From positions 105,857 to 169,856 of the forward strand of contig NZ_JAHMIN010000003.1 in assembly GCF_018986435.1 (NCBI RefSeq): a DNA stretch of 64,000 nt, read 5' to 3'. Positions within the stretch are counted from its first letter, which is position 1. Each line of letters begins with the position of its first letter. Positions 8,499 through 18,299 of the stretch are shown one piece after another. The DNA comes from Hahella sp. HN01 (GTDB lineage Bacteria; Pseudomonadota; Gammaproteobacteria; Pseudomonadales; Oleiphilaceae). The notes under the pieces are model-generated. The model searched no databases. It was not told the origin of the DNA and saw only the letters and a program-made list of their open reading frames with translations. The position numbers were made by a program, and so were the translations under genes.

Positions 8499-10823
8499 AT
8501 GCGCACATGGATGCTCGCGCTAACCGCCGGATGGCTAACAGTTTTTTTATTCGGCCATCATTGGCTTTCATTCGTCTCCCAGTATGTCTGGATTTTCCCC
8601 CTTTTAAGCATTTTAGCTTTGCTGAGCGTTATTGCGGGGAGTCTCAGCGGCCGAGGTCGCTATTATACCCCGGCATTGTTTCTGTTTGGGGTCATTTTCG
8701 CCGGAATTCGATTACAAAATATTGCGGAATCCTTGCCGCCGTCACTGCTTGGCGAACCCCTGCAACTGCGCGGTGAGATATGTAGTTCCGTGCGCGCCGG
8801 TAATGTGCAGTCCTTTTCCTTTTGTGTCGCAGAGGCCCGTGTGGATGGCGTTTTGCTGCCAGAGCTGGCGAGCAAGACCATCCGTTTATCCTGCTACTAC
8901 TGTGACGTGGAGTTGCACGAGTCCGGACGTTATTCCCTGCAGGCGAAGCTAAAAGACCTTTGGCCATTACAAAACTTTCATGATCCATGGGGTTGGCAAA
9001 AGCTGTGGCGGTCAGGTTTGTACGCCAGAGGTTCCATTGCCCAGGGTTCTGTTGAGTTGTGGGCAATGGAACGGGCTGAGGGGCTTATGGGGAGACTGGC
9101 TGAGTTTCGGTCTCGGACTCGGGGTCTGGTTCGCTCGACGACGGCGTCGATGGCGCATCAACGAAGTTTCCTGGCGCTATTTCTGGGCGCTCGCACAGAG
9201 CTGGGTGCGTCGCAATGGGATGTGCTGAGGCGCTCCGGTCTGACGCATTTATTGGTTATCTCCGGCCTCCATATTGGTTTGATAGCAATTCTGGTTATGT
9301 TCGCCTTGCGTTGGGCGTTTTGTTGGCTCCCTCGGCAGTTCGCCGACTGGGTTGCGTGTGGGTTGACTATATTGGCGATACTCTCCTATGTCGCTCTGAT
9401 CGATTACGGTCTGCCAGCGGTGCGCGCTGCATTGGCCGTTTCTCTTGCGCTGCTTATGCTGAGGTTGCGTCGACGGATATTGCCGTCGACTTTCTTTATT
9501 GCGGTTCTCACCTGCAGTTTGCTTCTGGACCCTTTGGCTCCCTGGAGCGCGGGCTTTTGGTTGTCTTTCGTGGCGGTGGGGCTGCTCTTTGTGACCTTTG
9601 GTCATCGACCGCTGCAATCCTTTTCGAAACCAGGATCGCTGTGGCGGTCGCAAATGGCTTTGACAGTTGGTCTGGCAGGAATTCTGGCGATAAGTTTTCA
9701 GCAGATTCCGTCGGCGGCTCCATTGGCGAACCTGGTCGCAACGCCATTGGTGACGCTGATTGTGGTTCCCTTGGGGCTGATGGCGCTTGCTGTGGCTTTG
9801 GTTTGGCCGGCCGGCGGTGAGATGTTGTTGCGGATGACGGATATCTGTCTGGATGGGTTTTGGCGGGTAGCCGAGCTGGCCTCGTTAGGTCCTGCTCTGC
9901 AAACGCCTCTGGAGATGACGCTGGCGTCAGTCAGCTTCGTCATCGTCGGAATCTGTGTAGCGGGGGCGATGCGGATGCCCGGCGCTGTCTGGTTTATCGG
10001 AGTGCTGGCGCTAATTGGGGCAGGGATGCGTGAGCAATATGAGCAGGTTTGGTTCCGTTTTACCTTGTTGGATGTTGGGCAGGGATTGGCGTCAGTGATA
10101 GAAAGTCGTGGCGAAACGGCTTTGTATGACGCGGGCCCTGGCTTCGCGGATGGGTGGAGTGCTGGGGCAACTGTGGTCGATCCTTACTTGCGGTCTATTG
10201 GCGTCAAAGGATTGAAGTACGCGGTTATTAGTCATGGAGATAGCGATCACGCTGGCGGCTGGGGCGATGTCCGCACAAATTTCATCGTGGCGTCCGCGCT
10301 TTCTGGTGAACCGGACAGAGTGGAAAGCTCTAAACCCTGTATCGCCGGCGCCAACTATCAGGTCGGGGTGGCGAGAATGGAGGTCCTTTGGCCTCTGGAG
10401 GGAGCGAGAGGGAAAGGTAATAACCGTTCCTGCGTAATACGTTTGACGGTGAGGGGGCTTAGCATACTGATGACTGGAGACATTGAGGCGTCGGCGCAGC
10501 GGGCGCTATTAACTGAAGCCAAAGACAAGCTGGCGTCTGACATACTGGTCTCGCCGCATCACGGTAGCGCCTCCAGCTTTTTGCCCGAGTTCGCTTCCGC
10601 TGTGTCGCCTCGGGTTGTCATTGCTTCAGCAGGTTATCTCAATGCCTTTGGGCATCCACATAAGCTGGTGCGTGATTGGTTTGAGCGCAGAGGCGCAGCG
10701 TTTTATAACACGGCCGAGGTGGGCGCTGTGCAGATATCGATTGAAGAGGGCGACGGCGCGGTAAAAATACAGTTTGGCGGACCTTGGGGCGAGGTTCTGA
10801 TGGCGTTGGATAAGAATCGCTGA
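8499..10823 (+). CDS. comEC: ComEC/Rec2 DNA uptake channel
   Basis: 774-residue ComEC/Rec2 family protein that carries transforming DNA across the inner membrane. An N-terminal membrane/OB-like region (to about residue 190) precedes the competence domain (roughly 225-480) containing LRRSGLTHLLVISGLHIGL. A metallo-beta-lactamase-like domain follows from about 515, with SHGDSDHAGGW near residue 578 and a second histidine motif SPHHGS. The same gene lies next to exbB-exbD in pseudomonads. The start ATG lies about 8 bases after a short purine-rich stretch. No other competence genes are in the window. Confidence 0.93.
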   Translation: MRTWMLALTAGWLTVFLFGHHWLSFVSQYVWIFPLLSILALLSVIAGSLSGRGRYYTPALFLFGVIFAGIRLQNIAESLPPSLLGEPLQLRGEICSSVRAGNVQSFSFCVAEARVDGVLLPELASKTIRLSCYYCDVELHESGRYSLQAKLKDLWPLQNFHDPWGWQKLWRSGLYARGSIAQGSVELWAMERAEGLMGRLAEFRSRTRGLVRSTTASMAHQRSFLALFLGARTELGASQWDVLRRSGLTHLLVISGLHIGLIAILVMFALRWAFCWLPRQFADWVACGLTILAILSYVALIDYGLPAVRAALAVSLALLMLRLRRRILPSTFFIAVLTCSLLLDPLAPWSAGFWLSFVAVGLLFVTFGHRPLQSFSKPGSLWRSQMALTVGLAGILAISFQQIPSAAPLANLVATPLVTLIVVPLGLMALAVALVWPAGGEMLLRMTDICLDGFWRVAELASLGPALQTPLEMTLASVSFVIVGICVAGAMRMPGAVWFIGVLALIGAGMREQYEQVWFRFTLLDVGQGLASVIESRGETALYDAGPGFADGWSAGATVVDPYLRSIGVKGLKYAVISHGDSDHAGGWGDVRTNFIVASALSGEPDRVESSKPCIAGANYQVGVARMEVLWPLEGARGKGNNRSCVIRLTVRGLSILMTGDIEASAQRALLTEAKDKLASDILVSPHHGSASSFLPEFASAVSPRVVIASAGYLNAFGHPHKLVRDWFERRGAAFYNTAEVGAVQISIEEGDGAVKIQFGGPWGEVLMALDKNR

Positions 10824-10941
10824 TTCTGTGAACAACCCCGTGCTTTTAAAGGACTAAGATTACTTACCGATAAGCTTTTGCTGTTACGGTTTGTTTATAG
10901 GCTGTGGTAAAGTATGGCAATTTTTTTGAGGAGACAGATGC

Positions 10942-11577
10942 GTGTACGAGTTGTTAAAGGCCGGCGGCTTGATAATGATCCCTATTTTGCTATGTTCAGT
11001 GGTGGCTCTAGCGATCATTATTGAAAGATTCTGGACTCTGCGTCCGCAAAAAGTTGCGCCGCGCTCTATCGTTAACGATTTGATGGCGCGCCTTAAGAAA
11101 AAAGAACTTAATGGCAAAACCCTGAAAGACCTCCAACAATCCACTCCCCTTGGGCGCGTTCTCGCCGCCGGTCTGATCAACGCCAAACATGGTCGTGAGA
11201 TCATGAAAGAAAGTATCGAGGAAGAAGCCAGTCATGTTGTGCATGAACTGGAGCGTTTCCTGACGGCGTTGGGTTCTGTGGCGGCGATTGCTCCCCTGTT
11301 GGGACTGTTGGGTACGGTTATCGGTATGATCGACGTGTTCGCCGAAATTCAAATTGCCGGCACTGGCAATACGCAAGCATTGGCGGGCGGCATTTCCAAG
11401 GCGCTGATTACTACCGCGGTGGGTTTGACTATCGCTATTCCTGCACTGGTATTTCACCGTTACTTCCAGCGTCGTGTGGATGAGCTGGTGGTTGAGATGG
11501 AGCAGCAGGCGTTGAAGCTGGTTGAAGTCGTGCACGGCGATCGTGACGTCGACATGAGCGGAGTGAAAAGCAAGTGA
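10942..11577 (+). CDS. exbB: ExbB/TolQ/MotA-family proton channel protein
   Basis: Membrane subunit (211 residues) of an ExbB-ExbD energy transducer that uses proton-motive force. Three transmembrane segments are evident, with the MotA/TolQ/ExbB signature GLLGTVIGMIDVF and AGGISKALITTAVGLTIAIPAL in the second half. The start is GTG at 10942 with GAGGAG eight bases upstream; the nearby ATG at 10938 is out of frame. exbD follows with a 4-base overlap. No tonB lies nearby, so the partner protein is unknown; position ahead of msbA matches pseudomonads. Confidence 0.9.
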   Translation: MYELLKAGGLIMIPILLCSVVALAIIIERFWTLRPQKVAPRSIVNDLMARLKKKELNGKTLKDLQQSTPLGRVLAAGLINAKHGREIMKESIEEEASHVVHELERFLTALGSVAAIAPLLGLLGTVIGMIDVFAEIQIAGTGNTQALAGGISKALITTAVGLTIAIPALVFHRYFQRRVDELVVEMEQQALKLVEVVHGDRDVDMSGVKSK

Positions 11578-11993
11578 AATTCCGGCGCCAATCCAGAGAA
11601 GAGTTGTCAGTAAACGTAACGCCTCTGATTGACGTTGTTTTTCTGCTACTGATCTTCTTTATGGTCTCAACCACGTTCACCAAGGAAAGCCGTCTTGCGG
11701 TGGAGCTGCCGAAGTCCTCAGGCGAAGCGTCTGAAAGCCTGGCTGATCAAATTGAGGTCGTGATCAATAAAGACGGTCAGTACACCGTTAATCAGCGAGT
11801 ACTGATCAATAGTCAGATCGCTACATTGAAAAGGGCGGTGGAGCAATTGTCCAAGGGCAAGAACGATCTTCCGTTCATCGTTACGGCGGACGCCAAAACC
11901 CCCCACGAATTCGTGGTCCGGGCAATGGATGTCGCCGGTCAGCTCGGGTATCAGAAGTTGAGTATTACCACTCAACGCACCGAAGCCGAATAA
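11574..11993 (+). CDS. exbD: ExbD/TolR-family biopolymer transport protein
   Basis: 139 residues with a single N-terminal membrane helix and periplasmic domain, the partner of ExbB. The helix carries the family motif NVTPLIDVVFLLLIFFM, in which the aspartate is the proton-carrying residue. It starts at GTG overlapping the exbB stop (GTGA), so the pair is translationally coupled. msbA begins 23 bases after its stop. Confidence 0.92.
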   Translation: MKFRRQSREELSVNVTPLIDVVFLLLIFFMVSTTFTKESRLAVELPKSSGEASESLADQIEVVINKDGQYTVNQRVLINSQIATLKRAVEQLSKGKNDLPFIVTADAKTPHEFVVRAMDVAGQLGYQKLSITTQRTEAE

Positions 11994-12016
11994 CCTTATC
12001 CTGACTAAGGGCTGAC

Positions 12017-13774
12017 ATGTCAAAAGTCGCAAAGCAGTATGCCGGCGCGCAAGTGTACGGCAGGCTGCTGTCTTATTTGAAGCCGTTATGGAAGGTCTTC
12101 GCTCTAGCGGTGCTGGGTAATGTGATTTACGCATTAGCCAGCGCCGGGATGGCGGATGCAACCAAGTACATCGTCGCGGCGATCGAAACTCCAAGCCCGG
12201 AAGGGCGTTTCCTGGTTCCCATGCTGATCATCGGCATATTCGCCCTGCGCGGCCTGGGTTCATTTTGTGGTGGCTATTTCATGGCGCGTGTGGCCAGGGG
12301 CATTGTTCACAGAATGCGCCTGGAGCTGTTTCGCCATCTGACCGTATTGCCGTGTCGCTTCTTTGACTCCAATTCAACCGGACATCTGGTTTCCCGTATT
12401 ACCTATAACGTGGACCAGGTGACAGGCGCCGCCACCAATGCGATTACGGTTGTCCTGAGAGAAGGATTTACGGTCATTGGGTTGATGGGGTACATGATCT
12501 TTGTCAGCTGGAAGTTGACGCTTCTGTTTCTTGTCCTTGGTCCGATCATCGGTGTCCTTATCAGCTACGTTTCCAAGCGATTCCGGCGTATTAGTCATCG
12601 CATACAAAGCAGCATGGGAGACGTTACTCATGTGGCTTCGGAATCCATTGGCGGATATCGCGTGATGCGGACTTTTGGCGGCGAGGAGTACGAATTCAAT
12701 CGCTTCATGAAAGCCAGTGAGTACAACATCGCGCAGGCGCTGAAAATGTCGCTCACGCAGGCGCTGTCAACGCCGATCATTCAGCTGGTTATCTCCGTTT
12801 TTATCGCCCTGTTGGTGTGGCTGGCTCTTAGTCCTGAAATTCGCGGCAATATGAGCACTGGCGAGTTTCTGGCCTACATCACTGCTGCGACGACCTGCGC
12901 TAAGCCCATCAGGCAGTTGACTGAGGTTAACGCCGTCATTCAGCGAGGGATCTCCGCGGCGCAGGATGTATTCATGCAGTTGGATGAGCCGATTGAAAAA
13001 GACGAAGGCGCATTTACGACGGAGCGAGTGCAAGGCCGATTGGAGTTCAAAGGATTGGGCTTTAGTTACGGTGATGAAGGCAAGCCTGCGCTTCAGGACA
13101 TTAACCTCGTAATCGAGCCGGGCGAGACCGTTGCGCTGGTTGGGCGTTCCGGTAGTGGGAAGTCCACGTTGGTCAGTCTTCTGCCCAGATTTTATGACTA
13201 TGAAACTGGCGAAATTCTGTTGGACGGAAAACCGCTCAAAGATTTCACTCTGACGTCTCTGCGTCGCCAAATCTCCATTGTGACTCAGCAGGTTGTGTTG
13301 TTTAACGATACGGTCACCAACAATATTGCCTACGGCGCTTTGGCTGATGCAACGCCTGATCAGGTGCGTGAAGCGGCGAAATCTGCAGACGCGTTGGATT
13401 TTATCGAGCAGCTGGAGCAAGGCTTCGACACGCTGCTGGGCGAAAATGGAACGCGTTTGTCTGGAGGGCAGCGGCAGCGCATGGTTATAGCGCGGGCGCT
13501 GCTTAAGGACTCTCCGATACTGATTCTCGACGAAGCCACGTCCGCGCTGGACACTCACGCGGAGCGGAATATTCAGAGCGCGCTGGAAACCTTGATGAAA
13601 GGCCGCACCACATTGGTGGTTGCCCACAGGCTTTCCACTATTGAGAACGCCGATAAGATCGTAGTCATGGATCAGGGGCGTATTGTGGAAGTCGGCACGC
13701 ATCGCGAGTTGATTGAAAAAGATGGCGCTTACGCGGCTTTACACAAGCTGCAGTTCAGTGAAGCCGACGCATGA
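12017..13774 (+). CDS. msbA: Lipid A export ATP-binding/permease MsbA
   Basis: 585-residue ABC half-transporter that flips lipid A-core across the inner membrane. The N-terminal six-helix domain (about residues 1-330) joins an ATPase domain with Walker A GRSGSGKST, signature LSGGQRQR, Walker B ILILDEATSALD and switch histidine in VAHRLST. The length matches MsbA (~582) and lpxK follows with a 4-base overlap, the classical msbA-lpxK pair. Confidence 0.96.
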   Translation: MSKVAKQYAGAQVYGRLLSYLKPLWKVFALAVLGNVIYALASAGMADATKYIVAAIETPSPEGRFLVPMLIIGIFALRGLGSFCGGYFMARVARGIVHRMRLELFRHLTVLPCRFFDSNSTGHLVSRITYNVDQVTGAATNAITVVLREGFTVIGLMGYMIFVSWKLTLLFLVLGPIIGVLISYVSKRFRRISHRIQSSMGDVTHVASESIGGYRVMRTFGGEEYEFNRFMKASEYNIAQALKMSLTQALSTPIIQLVISVFIALLVWLALSPEIRGNMSTGEFLAYITAATTCAKPIRQLTEVNAVIQRGISAAQDVFMQLDEPIEKDEGAFTTERVQGRLEFKGLGFSYGDEGKPALQDINLVIEPGETVALVGRSGSGKSTLVSLLPRFYDYETGEILLDGKPLKDFTLTSLRRQISIVTQQVVLFNDTVTNNIAYGALADATPDQVREAAKSADALDFIEQLEQGFDTLLGENGTRLSGGQRQRMVIARALLKDSPILILDEATSALDTHAERNIQSALETLMKGRTTLVVAHRLSTIENADKIVVMDQGRIVEVGTHRELIEKDGAYAALHKLQFSEADA

Positions 13775-14787
13775 GCGCATGGATCGAGGGAGTCTGGTAC
13801 GGTAAGTCGCGCTGGAGATTTCTGCTGTGGCCGTTGTCATGGCTCTACCTGTTGGTCGTTGCAATCAGAAAAACCATTTTCACCATGGCAAAGCCCCCGG
13901 CTTCCGCCGCGGGTGTTACGTCTATGCGTCCGCCGATTATTGTGGTGGGCAATCTGACGGTGGGGGGTGCTGGTAAAACTCCCTTGGTGGTAGCGCTGGT
14001 GGAGTACTTTCAGCGTAGAGGACTGAGGCCCGGCGTTGTAAGTCGGGGATATGGCGGTGTGAGCGAATCATATCCTGTTCTGGTGGAGCGAAATCCTGAC
14101 CCCAGAATAACAGGCGATGAGCCTGCCCTGATTCACATGCGCACGAGGTGTCCCGTTGTAGTGGCGCCTAAGCGGGCGGAAGCGCTGCAAAAACTGCTGG
14201 ATGTATATGATTGCGATGTGGTGATCAGCGACGATGGATTGCAGCACTTGGCATTGCCGCGGGATATGGAAATTGTTGTGGTGGATGCGCAGCGAGGGTG
14301 GGGCAATGGACTTTGTCTTCCTGCAGGCCCTTTGCGGGAACCGGTCAGGCGCGTGCAGTCTGTGGATCTGGTCGTCAGTAATGGTTTGCATGCGCAGGTC
14401 AATGCTGATTACGCAATGCAGTTACGTCCTGTGCGCTGGAAAAAAGTGTCTGGCGAGGAAGAAAAAAGTACTAATTACTTTGCTGGGCGCACTGCGCATG
14501 CTGTTGCGGCGATCGGGAATCCGGGGCGCTTTTTCGCAACCCTGGCGGATCTGGATGTCGCCTCCATTCAGCATGCGTTTCCTGATCATTACAGTTACGC
14601 CCAGAAGGATATAGAATTCAACGATGATCTTCCCGTTTTGATGACGGAGAAAGATGCGGTCAAGTGTAAGTCGTTCAATCTTGAAAACGCTTGGTACCTG
14701 GAAGTTGGCGCTGAGCTCAACTCTACGTTTTATGAGAGGATCGACGTCAGACTAAACGAATTGCGGAGTCACAAAAAAGATGGATAA
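13771..14787 (+). CDS. lpxK: Tetraacyldisaccharide 4'-kinase
   Basis: Lipid A 4'-kinase (338 residues), a membrane-associated P-loop kinase that phosphorylates the disaccharide-1-phosphate in lipid A synthesis. An N-terminal hydrophobic stretch (about 18-35) is followed by [11 protein letters not shown] (P-loop), SRGYGG and DDGLQH, all LpxK hallmarks. It overlaps msbA by 4 bases and ycaR by 8, forming a compact envelope operon. Confidence 0.96.
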   Translation: MSAWIEGVWYGKSRWRFLLWPLSWLYLLVVAIRKTIFTMAKPPASAAGVTSMRPPIIVVGNLTVGGAGKTPLVVALVEYFQRRGLRPGVVSRGYGGVSESYPVLVERNPDPRITGDEPALIHMRTRCPVVVAPKRAEALQKLLDVYDCDVVISDDGLQHLALPRDMEIVVVDAQRGWGNGLCLPAGPLREPVRRVQSVDLVVSNGLHAQVNADYAMQLRPVRWKKVSGEEEKSTNYFAGRTAHAVAAIGNPGRFFATLADLDVASIQHAFPDHYSYAQKDIEFNDDLPVLMTEKDAVKCKSFNLENAWYLEVGAELNSTFYERIDVRLNELRSHKKDG

Positions 14788-14962
14788 AAAACTATTGGCC
14801 ATCCTTGCCTGCCCAGTGTGTAAGGGCGACTTGAAGTATGACCGGGAGAAGCAGGAGTTGGTCTGTAAGAACGACGGTATGGCTTTCCCTATCCGCGACG
14901 GCATTCCGGTGATGCTGGAGAAAGAAGCGCGCACACTGACTACTGATGAGCGGTTGAGCTGA
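14780..14962 (+). CDS. ycaR: Trm112/YcaR family small protein
   Basis: 60-residue Trm112-like protein of the YcaR group. It starts [18 protein letters not shown] with the family cysteine pair CPVC and has a later cysteine in LVCKND; the second zinc pair found in eukaryotic Trm112 is incomplete. The IRDGIPVML ending is typical. It is almost always found between lpxK and kdsB, as here. Biochemical role is not established in bacteria. Confidence 0.9.
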   Translation: MDKKLLAILACPVCKGDLKYDREKQELVCKNDGMAFPIRDGIPVMLEKEARTLTTDERLS

Positions 14963-14963
14963 T

Positions 14964-15731
14964 ATGAGCGTGTTCACCGTTATTATTCCCGCCCGCTACG
15001 GTTCCTCCAGGCTGCCAGGCAAGCCTTTACTGGATATTGCTGGCAGGCCTATGGTTGCGCATGTATACGAGAGGGCGCAGGAAAGTCTGGCCAAGCGTAT
15101 TTATGTCGCAACGGACGATGCGAGAATTGCTGAGGCGGTGGAAGGTTTCGGGGGCTCTGTTCTGATGACTCGTACGGACCACCCTTCAGGCACGGATCGT
15201 TTGGCGGAGTGCGCGGATATTCTCGAGCTGGACGATGATGAAATCGTCGTTAACGTGCAAGGGGATGAGCCGATGCTGCCGGCGGAACTGATTAGTCAGG
15301 TCGCTAATAATCTGACGGCGAATCCGCAGGCGGGAATCGCTACGCTGTGCGAGCGAATTCACGACCGGGAAACTTTATTTAATCCCAATGCCGTCAAGGT
15401 TGTGAAAAGTGAAGCGGGTATGGCGTTGTATTTCTCCCGGGCGCCGATTCCCTGGGCGCGGGATTATTTTGCCGATCCAAGCGCTGGGCTGCCTCCTACT
15501 TATGACTTTTATCGCCACATAGGCATCTACGCTTACCGAGTTGGCTTTTTACGGGATTATGTCACCTGGGGAAGTTGTCCGCTTGAGGGGATTGAAAGTC
15601 TTGAGCAGCTGCGCGCCATGTGGCGCGGCGTGCCCATTCATGTGGATGTGGTGGCGAAGGCTCCGCCGGCGGGTGTGGATACGGAAGCTGATTTGCAGCG
15701 CGTACGCGCGATGATGGCCAAGACATCATGA
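14964..15731 (+). CDS. kdsB: 3-deoxy-manno-octulosonate cytidylyltransferase
   Basis: CMP-Kdo synthetase (255 residues) that activates Kdo with CTP for attachment to lipid A. The nucleotide-binding N-terminus reads [16 protein letters not shown], followed by VATDD and VNVQGDEP, then [10 protein letters not shown] and HIGIYAYR. Placement after lpxK-ycaR and a 4-base overlap with the downstream phosphatase fit an LPS operon. Confidence 0.97.
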   Translation: MSVFTVIIPARYGSSRLPGKPLLDIAGRPMVAHVYERAQESLAKRIYVATDDARIAEAVEGFGGSVLMTRTDHPSGTDRLAECADILELDDDEIVVNVQGDEPMLPAELISQVANNLTANPQAGIATLCERIHDRETLFNPNAVKVVKSEAGMALYFSRAPIPWARDYFADPSAGLPPTYDFYRHIGIYAYRVGFLRDYVTWGSCPLEGIESLEQLRAMWRGVPIHVDVVAKAPPAGVDTEADLQRVRAMMAKTS

Positions 15732-16210
15732 TCAATATTTTGTTTGTGTGTATGGGTAATATCTGTCGGTCACCCACAGCGCATGGCGTTTTCGAGGCGT
15801 TTCTGCAGCGTGCAGGGCTGACGGACTGCGTGGAGGTGGATTCCGCCGGCACGGGCGGCTGGCATGCGGGTGAGCTGCCTGACCGTCGGGCGCGTGAGTT
15901 TGCCGGTAAGCGTGGTTATTCTCTTGAGCACATTCGAGCTCGACAGGTGACCGCAGATGACTTTGAGCAGTTTGACCTGGTATTGGCGATGGATCGGGAC
16001 AACCTCGCGAACTTGCAACACATCTGCCCCCAGAAGCATCAATCTAAAGTGAAGTTGTTTTTGGACTTTGCTTCGTCCAGTGATGAGCGTGAAGTGCCGG
16101 ACCCCTATTACGGCGGCCCTCAGGGGTTTGAGCATGTACTGGACTTGGTGGAAGACGCCTGTGAAGGGCTTGTTGAACATGTTCAAGGGCAACTAAAACA
16201 TCGTGGCTGA
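15728..16210 (+). CDS. Low-molecular-weight protein tyrosine phosphatase
   Basis: 160-residue cysteine phosphatase of the LMW-PTP family. The catalytic loop CMGNICRS lies at residues 8-15 and the general-acid aspartate motif DPYYGG near residue 125. Overlaps kdsB by 4 bases and murB by 8. Its place between kdsB and murB is shared with pseudomonads (ptpA), so it belongs to the envelope operon; the physiological substrate is unknown. A second phosphatase of the family is at 38800. Confidence 0.92.
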   Translation: MINILFVCMGNICRSPTAHGVFEAFLQRAGLTDCVEVDSAGTGGWHAGELPDRRAREFAGKRGYSLEHIRARQVTADDFEQFDLVLAMDRDNLANLQHICPQKHQSKVKLFLDFASSSDEREVPDPYYGGPQGFEHVLDLVEDACEGLVEHVQGQLKHRG

Positions 16211-17225
16211 TATGCATTGGGAGTTGAATGCGGACTTGGCGATGCGCCACACCATGGGGTGTCCCGCTCGGGCGGAGCGCATGGTGACGGTGGCGAATAT
16301 TGATGATATTCGTCGCGTGCTGTCAGAGCTGATATCTACATCTGTCCCTGCTTTTGTGCTTGGCGGTGGCAGTAACGTTGTTTTTACCCGTGATCTTGCA
16401 GGTGTTGTCATCAATATGGGGAACCGTGGCGTCAGTGTGGATGCTTCGGATTCCAGTGGCGATATTGTGCGGGCGGCCGCTGGCGAGAACTGGCATGAGT
16501 TTGTCTGGTGGACGCTGGAGCAAGGCTACATAGGGCTGGAAAACCTGGCTCTGATTCCGGGTACCGTGGGCGCCGCTCCAATTCAGAATATCGGCGCCTA
16601 TGGCGTGGAGCTTAAGGATCGGTTGCACTCCGTGTGGGCGATTCACATGGATACGCTTGAGGAGCGGGAGTTCTCTCTGTCTGACTGCCGCTTCGGCTAC
16701 CGCGACAGCTTCTTCAAGTCGGAGTCGGGAAGGCGATGGCTGATCTGGGAGGTGGCTTTCAGGCTGTCGGCTGAAACTCCACTGGTTCTCGAATATGCAG
16801 AGCTAAAAAGGCGCTGGGAGCTGGAGGGCGCTCCCTGTGACGCCAGAGCGGTCGCCAAATTGGTGGAGGCTATTAGAACGGAAAAGCTGCCTGATCCGAC
16901 GCAATTGCCTAATTCTGGCAGCTTTTTCAAAAACCCTATTGTGTCTGCCGCGCATTTTCTTGCTCTCAGCGAGAAATTTCCTGATATTGTTTCTTTCCCG
17001 CTCACGGACGGTTCTCGGAAGCTGGCGGCGGGTTGGTTGATTCAGGCTTGTGGCTGGAAGGGCTTCCTGGAAAATGGCGTTGGGGTTTATCCCAAGCAGG
17101 CTTTGGTGCTTATTAACCCCGGTCATAAGTCGGGTGCTGAAGTGAAGTTGCTCGCCTCCAGAATACAGGCCTCTGTTGAGGAGCGCTTTGGCGTGTCTCT
17201 GGAAGTCGAGCCTCTCATTTTGTAA
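16203..17225 (+). CDS. murB: UDP-N-acetylmuramate dehydrogenase
   Basis: MurB (340 residues) reduces UDP-GlcNAc-enolpyruvate to UDP-MurNAc with NADPH and FAD in peptidoglycan precursor synthesis. FAD-binding motifs VLGGGSNVVF and LIPGTVGAAPIQNIGAYG are visible, as is the catalytic serine region NSGSFFKNP; the C-terminal domain makes it the type I enzyme. GTG start overlaps the phosphatase end. Last gene of the envelope block. Confidence 0.97.
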   Translation: MADMHWELNADLAMRHTMGCPARAERMVTVANIDDIRRVLSELISTSVPAFVLGGGSNVVFTRDLAGVVINMGNRGVSVDASDSSGDIVRAAAGENWHEFVWWTLEQGYIGLENLALIPGTVGAAPIQNIGAYGVELKDRLHSVWAIHMDTLEEREFSLSDCRFGYRDSFFKSESGRRWLIWEVAFRLSAETPLVLEYAELKRRWELEGAPCDARAVAKLVEAIRTEKLPDPTQLPNSGSFFKNPIVSAAHFLALSEKFPDIVSFPLTDGSRKLAAGWLIQACGWKGFLENGVGVYPKQALVLINPGHKSGAEVKLLASRIQASVEERFGVSLEVEPLIL

Positions 17226-17229
17226 ACAA
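17220..17229. promoter_or_regulatory. Possible distal FadR-type operator at murB stop
   Basis: The 10-mer TTGTAAACAA spans the murB stop codon. It is identical to the core found at 17566-17575 and is the reverse complement of that at 17504-17513. Being inside a coding end it may be coincidental, but three copies in 360 bases is notable. Confidence 0.3.
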
Positions 17230-17502
17230 TCTATGCGCCATTGGCTTGCTGTTGGCTAAGTGAGTGGCGCTTCCTTCTTCTTCCGCCTTGTTTTGCATTC
17301 ATTCTGCATCTGTAGTTAGTTCGGATACACTATTTGGATCTTAGTGTCGGGCTATCAAAAATCTCATATAACATCATGAAAAAAATGGATTTTGTCTTCT
17401 TCTATAAATATCTGTGATTCTGAGCGGCCAGGCAGAGCTTGCTTTAAGGGTATTCCGCTATTGTAAAAAACGGCTTGAAGCCTCTTTCTCTTTGTTGGCA
17501 AA

Positions 17503-17514
17503 ATTGTTTACAAT
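17503..17514. promoter_or_regulatory. Putative GntR-family operator 1 (prp control)
   Basis: ATTGTTTACAAT, a near-palindrome of the TNGTNNACNA kind bound by FadR-subfamily GntR proteins. It is the exact reverse complement of the site at 17565-17576, 62 bases downstream (start to start). It likely overlaps or flanks the prp promoter. Confidence 0.5.
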
Positions 17515-17564
17515 CCTTTGGCGTGCGCCGGCGCAATGGTTGTGTTGGCGCGATACAGGAGAAA

Positions 17565-17576
17565 ATTGTAAACAAT
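17565..17576. promoter_or_regulatory. Putative GntR-family operator 2 at regulator start
   Basis: ATTGTAAACAAT lies immediately before the regulator ATG at 17577, between an AGGAG sequence (17557-17561) and the start codon. Occupancy would block expression of the regulator and the genes after it, suggesting autoregulation. The AGGAG-to-ATG spacing of 15 bases is longer than usual. Confidence 0.5.
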
Positions 17577-18251
17577 ATGGCTGCGCCTGACTCCCGAACT
17601 CTTGCTGACCAAGCTTTTGAGCGCCTGCAAACTGCTATTGTCAAAGGCGACATTCGAGCAGGAGAGAAAATTAGTGAGGCGGAGCTGTCTGCAAAATTTG
17701 GCTTTGGCAGAGGGCCTTTGAGGGAAGCACTGCACAGATTGGAAGGCAGAGGGCTGATTGTTCGCAAGGCTCATTCTGGAGCCAGAGTGGTGGCGCTGAC
17801 CTTCGAAGAGCTGATTGAGTTGTATGAAGTGCGTGAATCCCTTGAGGGGATGGCGATTCGATTGGCGTCAGAGCGCATGTCGCAAGAAGAAATAGACGAT
17901 TTGAAGCGGCTGATGGATATTCATGCTGAGCAAATCAAGGAAGAGAAAGGACTCGCCTATTACCAAAAAGAAGGCGACTTCGACTTTCATTTCCGAATTA
18001 TATCCGGCAGTAAAAACCGTAAGCTCAGCAATATGCTGACAGGCGAGTTATATCACTTGTTGAGGCTATATCGATATCGTCTCAGCACATTCAGCGGTCG
18101 ACCCGAAAAAGCGTTTCATGAGCACTGGCGTATTATCGAGGCGCTTGAAGAGCGGGATGGCGACTTGGCTGAACTCTTGATGCGGCGACACATTTCCGCT
18201 GCGAGAAACAATTTAATCAGGAAGTATCGCGATGGAGAGTTGCAGCTATAG
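17577..18251 (+). CDS. GntR-family transcriptional regulator of the prp operon
   Basis: 224-residue regulator with an N-terminal winged helix (LADQAFERLQTAIVKGDIRAGEKISEAELSAKFGFGRGPLREALHRLEGRGLIV matches the GntR pattern; only the short pieces ISEAELS and GPLREALHRLE need citing) and a C-terminal FCD effector domain from about residue 80 (VRESLEGMAIRLA, later DFDFHFRII and HEHWRIIEAL). FCD proteins bind small carboxylates; in pseudomonads a homologue precedes prpB and responds to 2-methylcitrate-pathway intermediates, so that role is inferred. prpB follows 48 bases after the stop. Confidence 0.88.
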   Translation: MAAPDSRTLADQAFERLQTAIVKGDIRAGEKISEAELSAKFGFGRGPLREALHRLEGRGLIVRKAHSGARVVALTFEELIELYEVRESLEGMAIRLASERMSQEEIDDLKRLMDIHAEQIKEEKGLAYYQKEGDFDFHFRIISGSKNRKLSNMLTGELYHLLRLYRYRLSTFSGRPEKAFHEHWRIIEALEERDGDLAELLMRRHISAARNNLIRKYRDGELQL

Positions 18252-18299
18252 CACGCTGTGAATCATCCGTCTCTCAATGGTCTGCAACAGGGGGCTTAT

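Larger units (their letters stand above)
17226..17576. other. Regulatory gap between murB and the prp operon
   Basis: About 350 AT-rich bases without a credible gene. It contains the proposed FadR-type operators described separately (17220-17229 at the murB stop, 17503-17514 and 17565-17576) and must hold the promoter for the prp genes. An open frame from 17475 into the regulator gene is treated as non-coding because the family homology begins at the ATG at 17577. No convincing terminator for murB is seen. Confidence 0.6.

Noticed and set aside
9215..9820. 201-codon frame inside comEC in another phase
   Set aside because: Overlaps conserved ComEC sequence; translation has no domain.
12767..13702. 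311-codon minus-strand frame opposite msbA
   Set aside because: Lies fully inside msbA, no family resemblance, composition of a shadow frame.
17475..17576. N-terminal extension of the GntR gene from TTG
   Set aside because: The extra 34 residues do not resemble the family and cover the proposed operators; ATG at 17577 fits the domain start.
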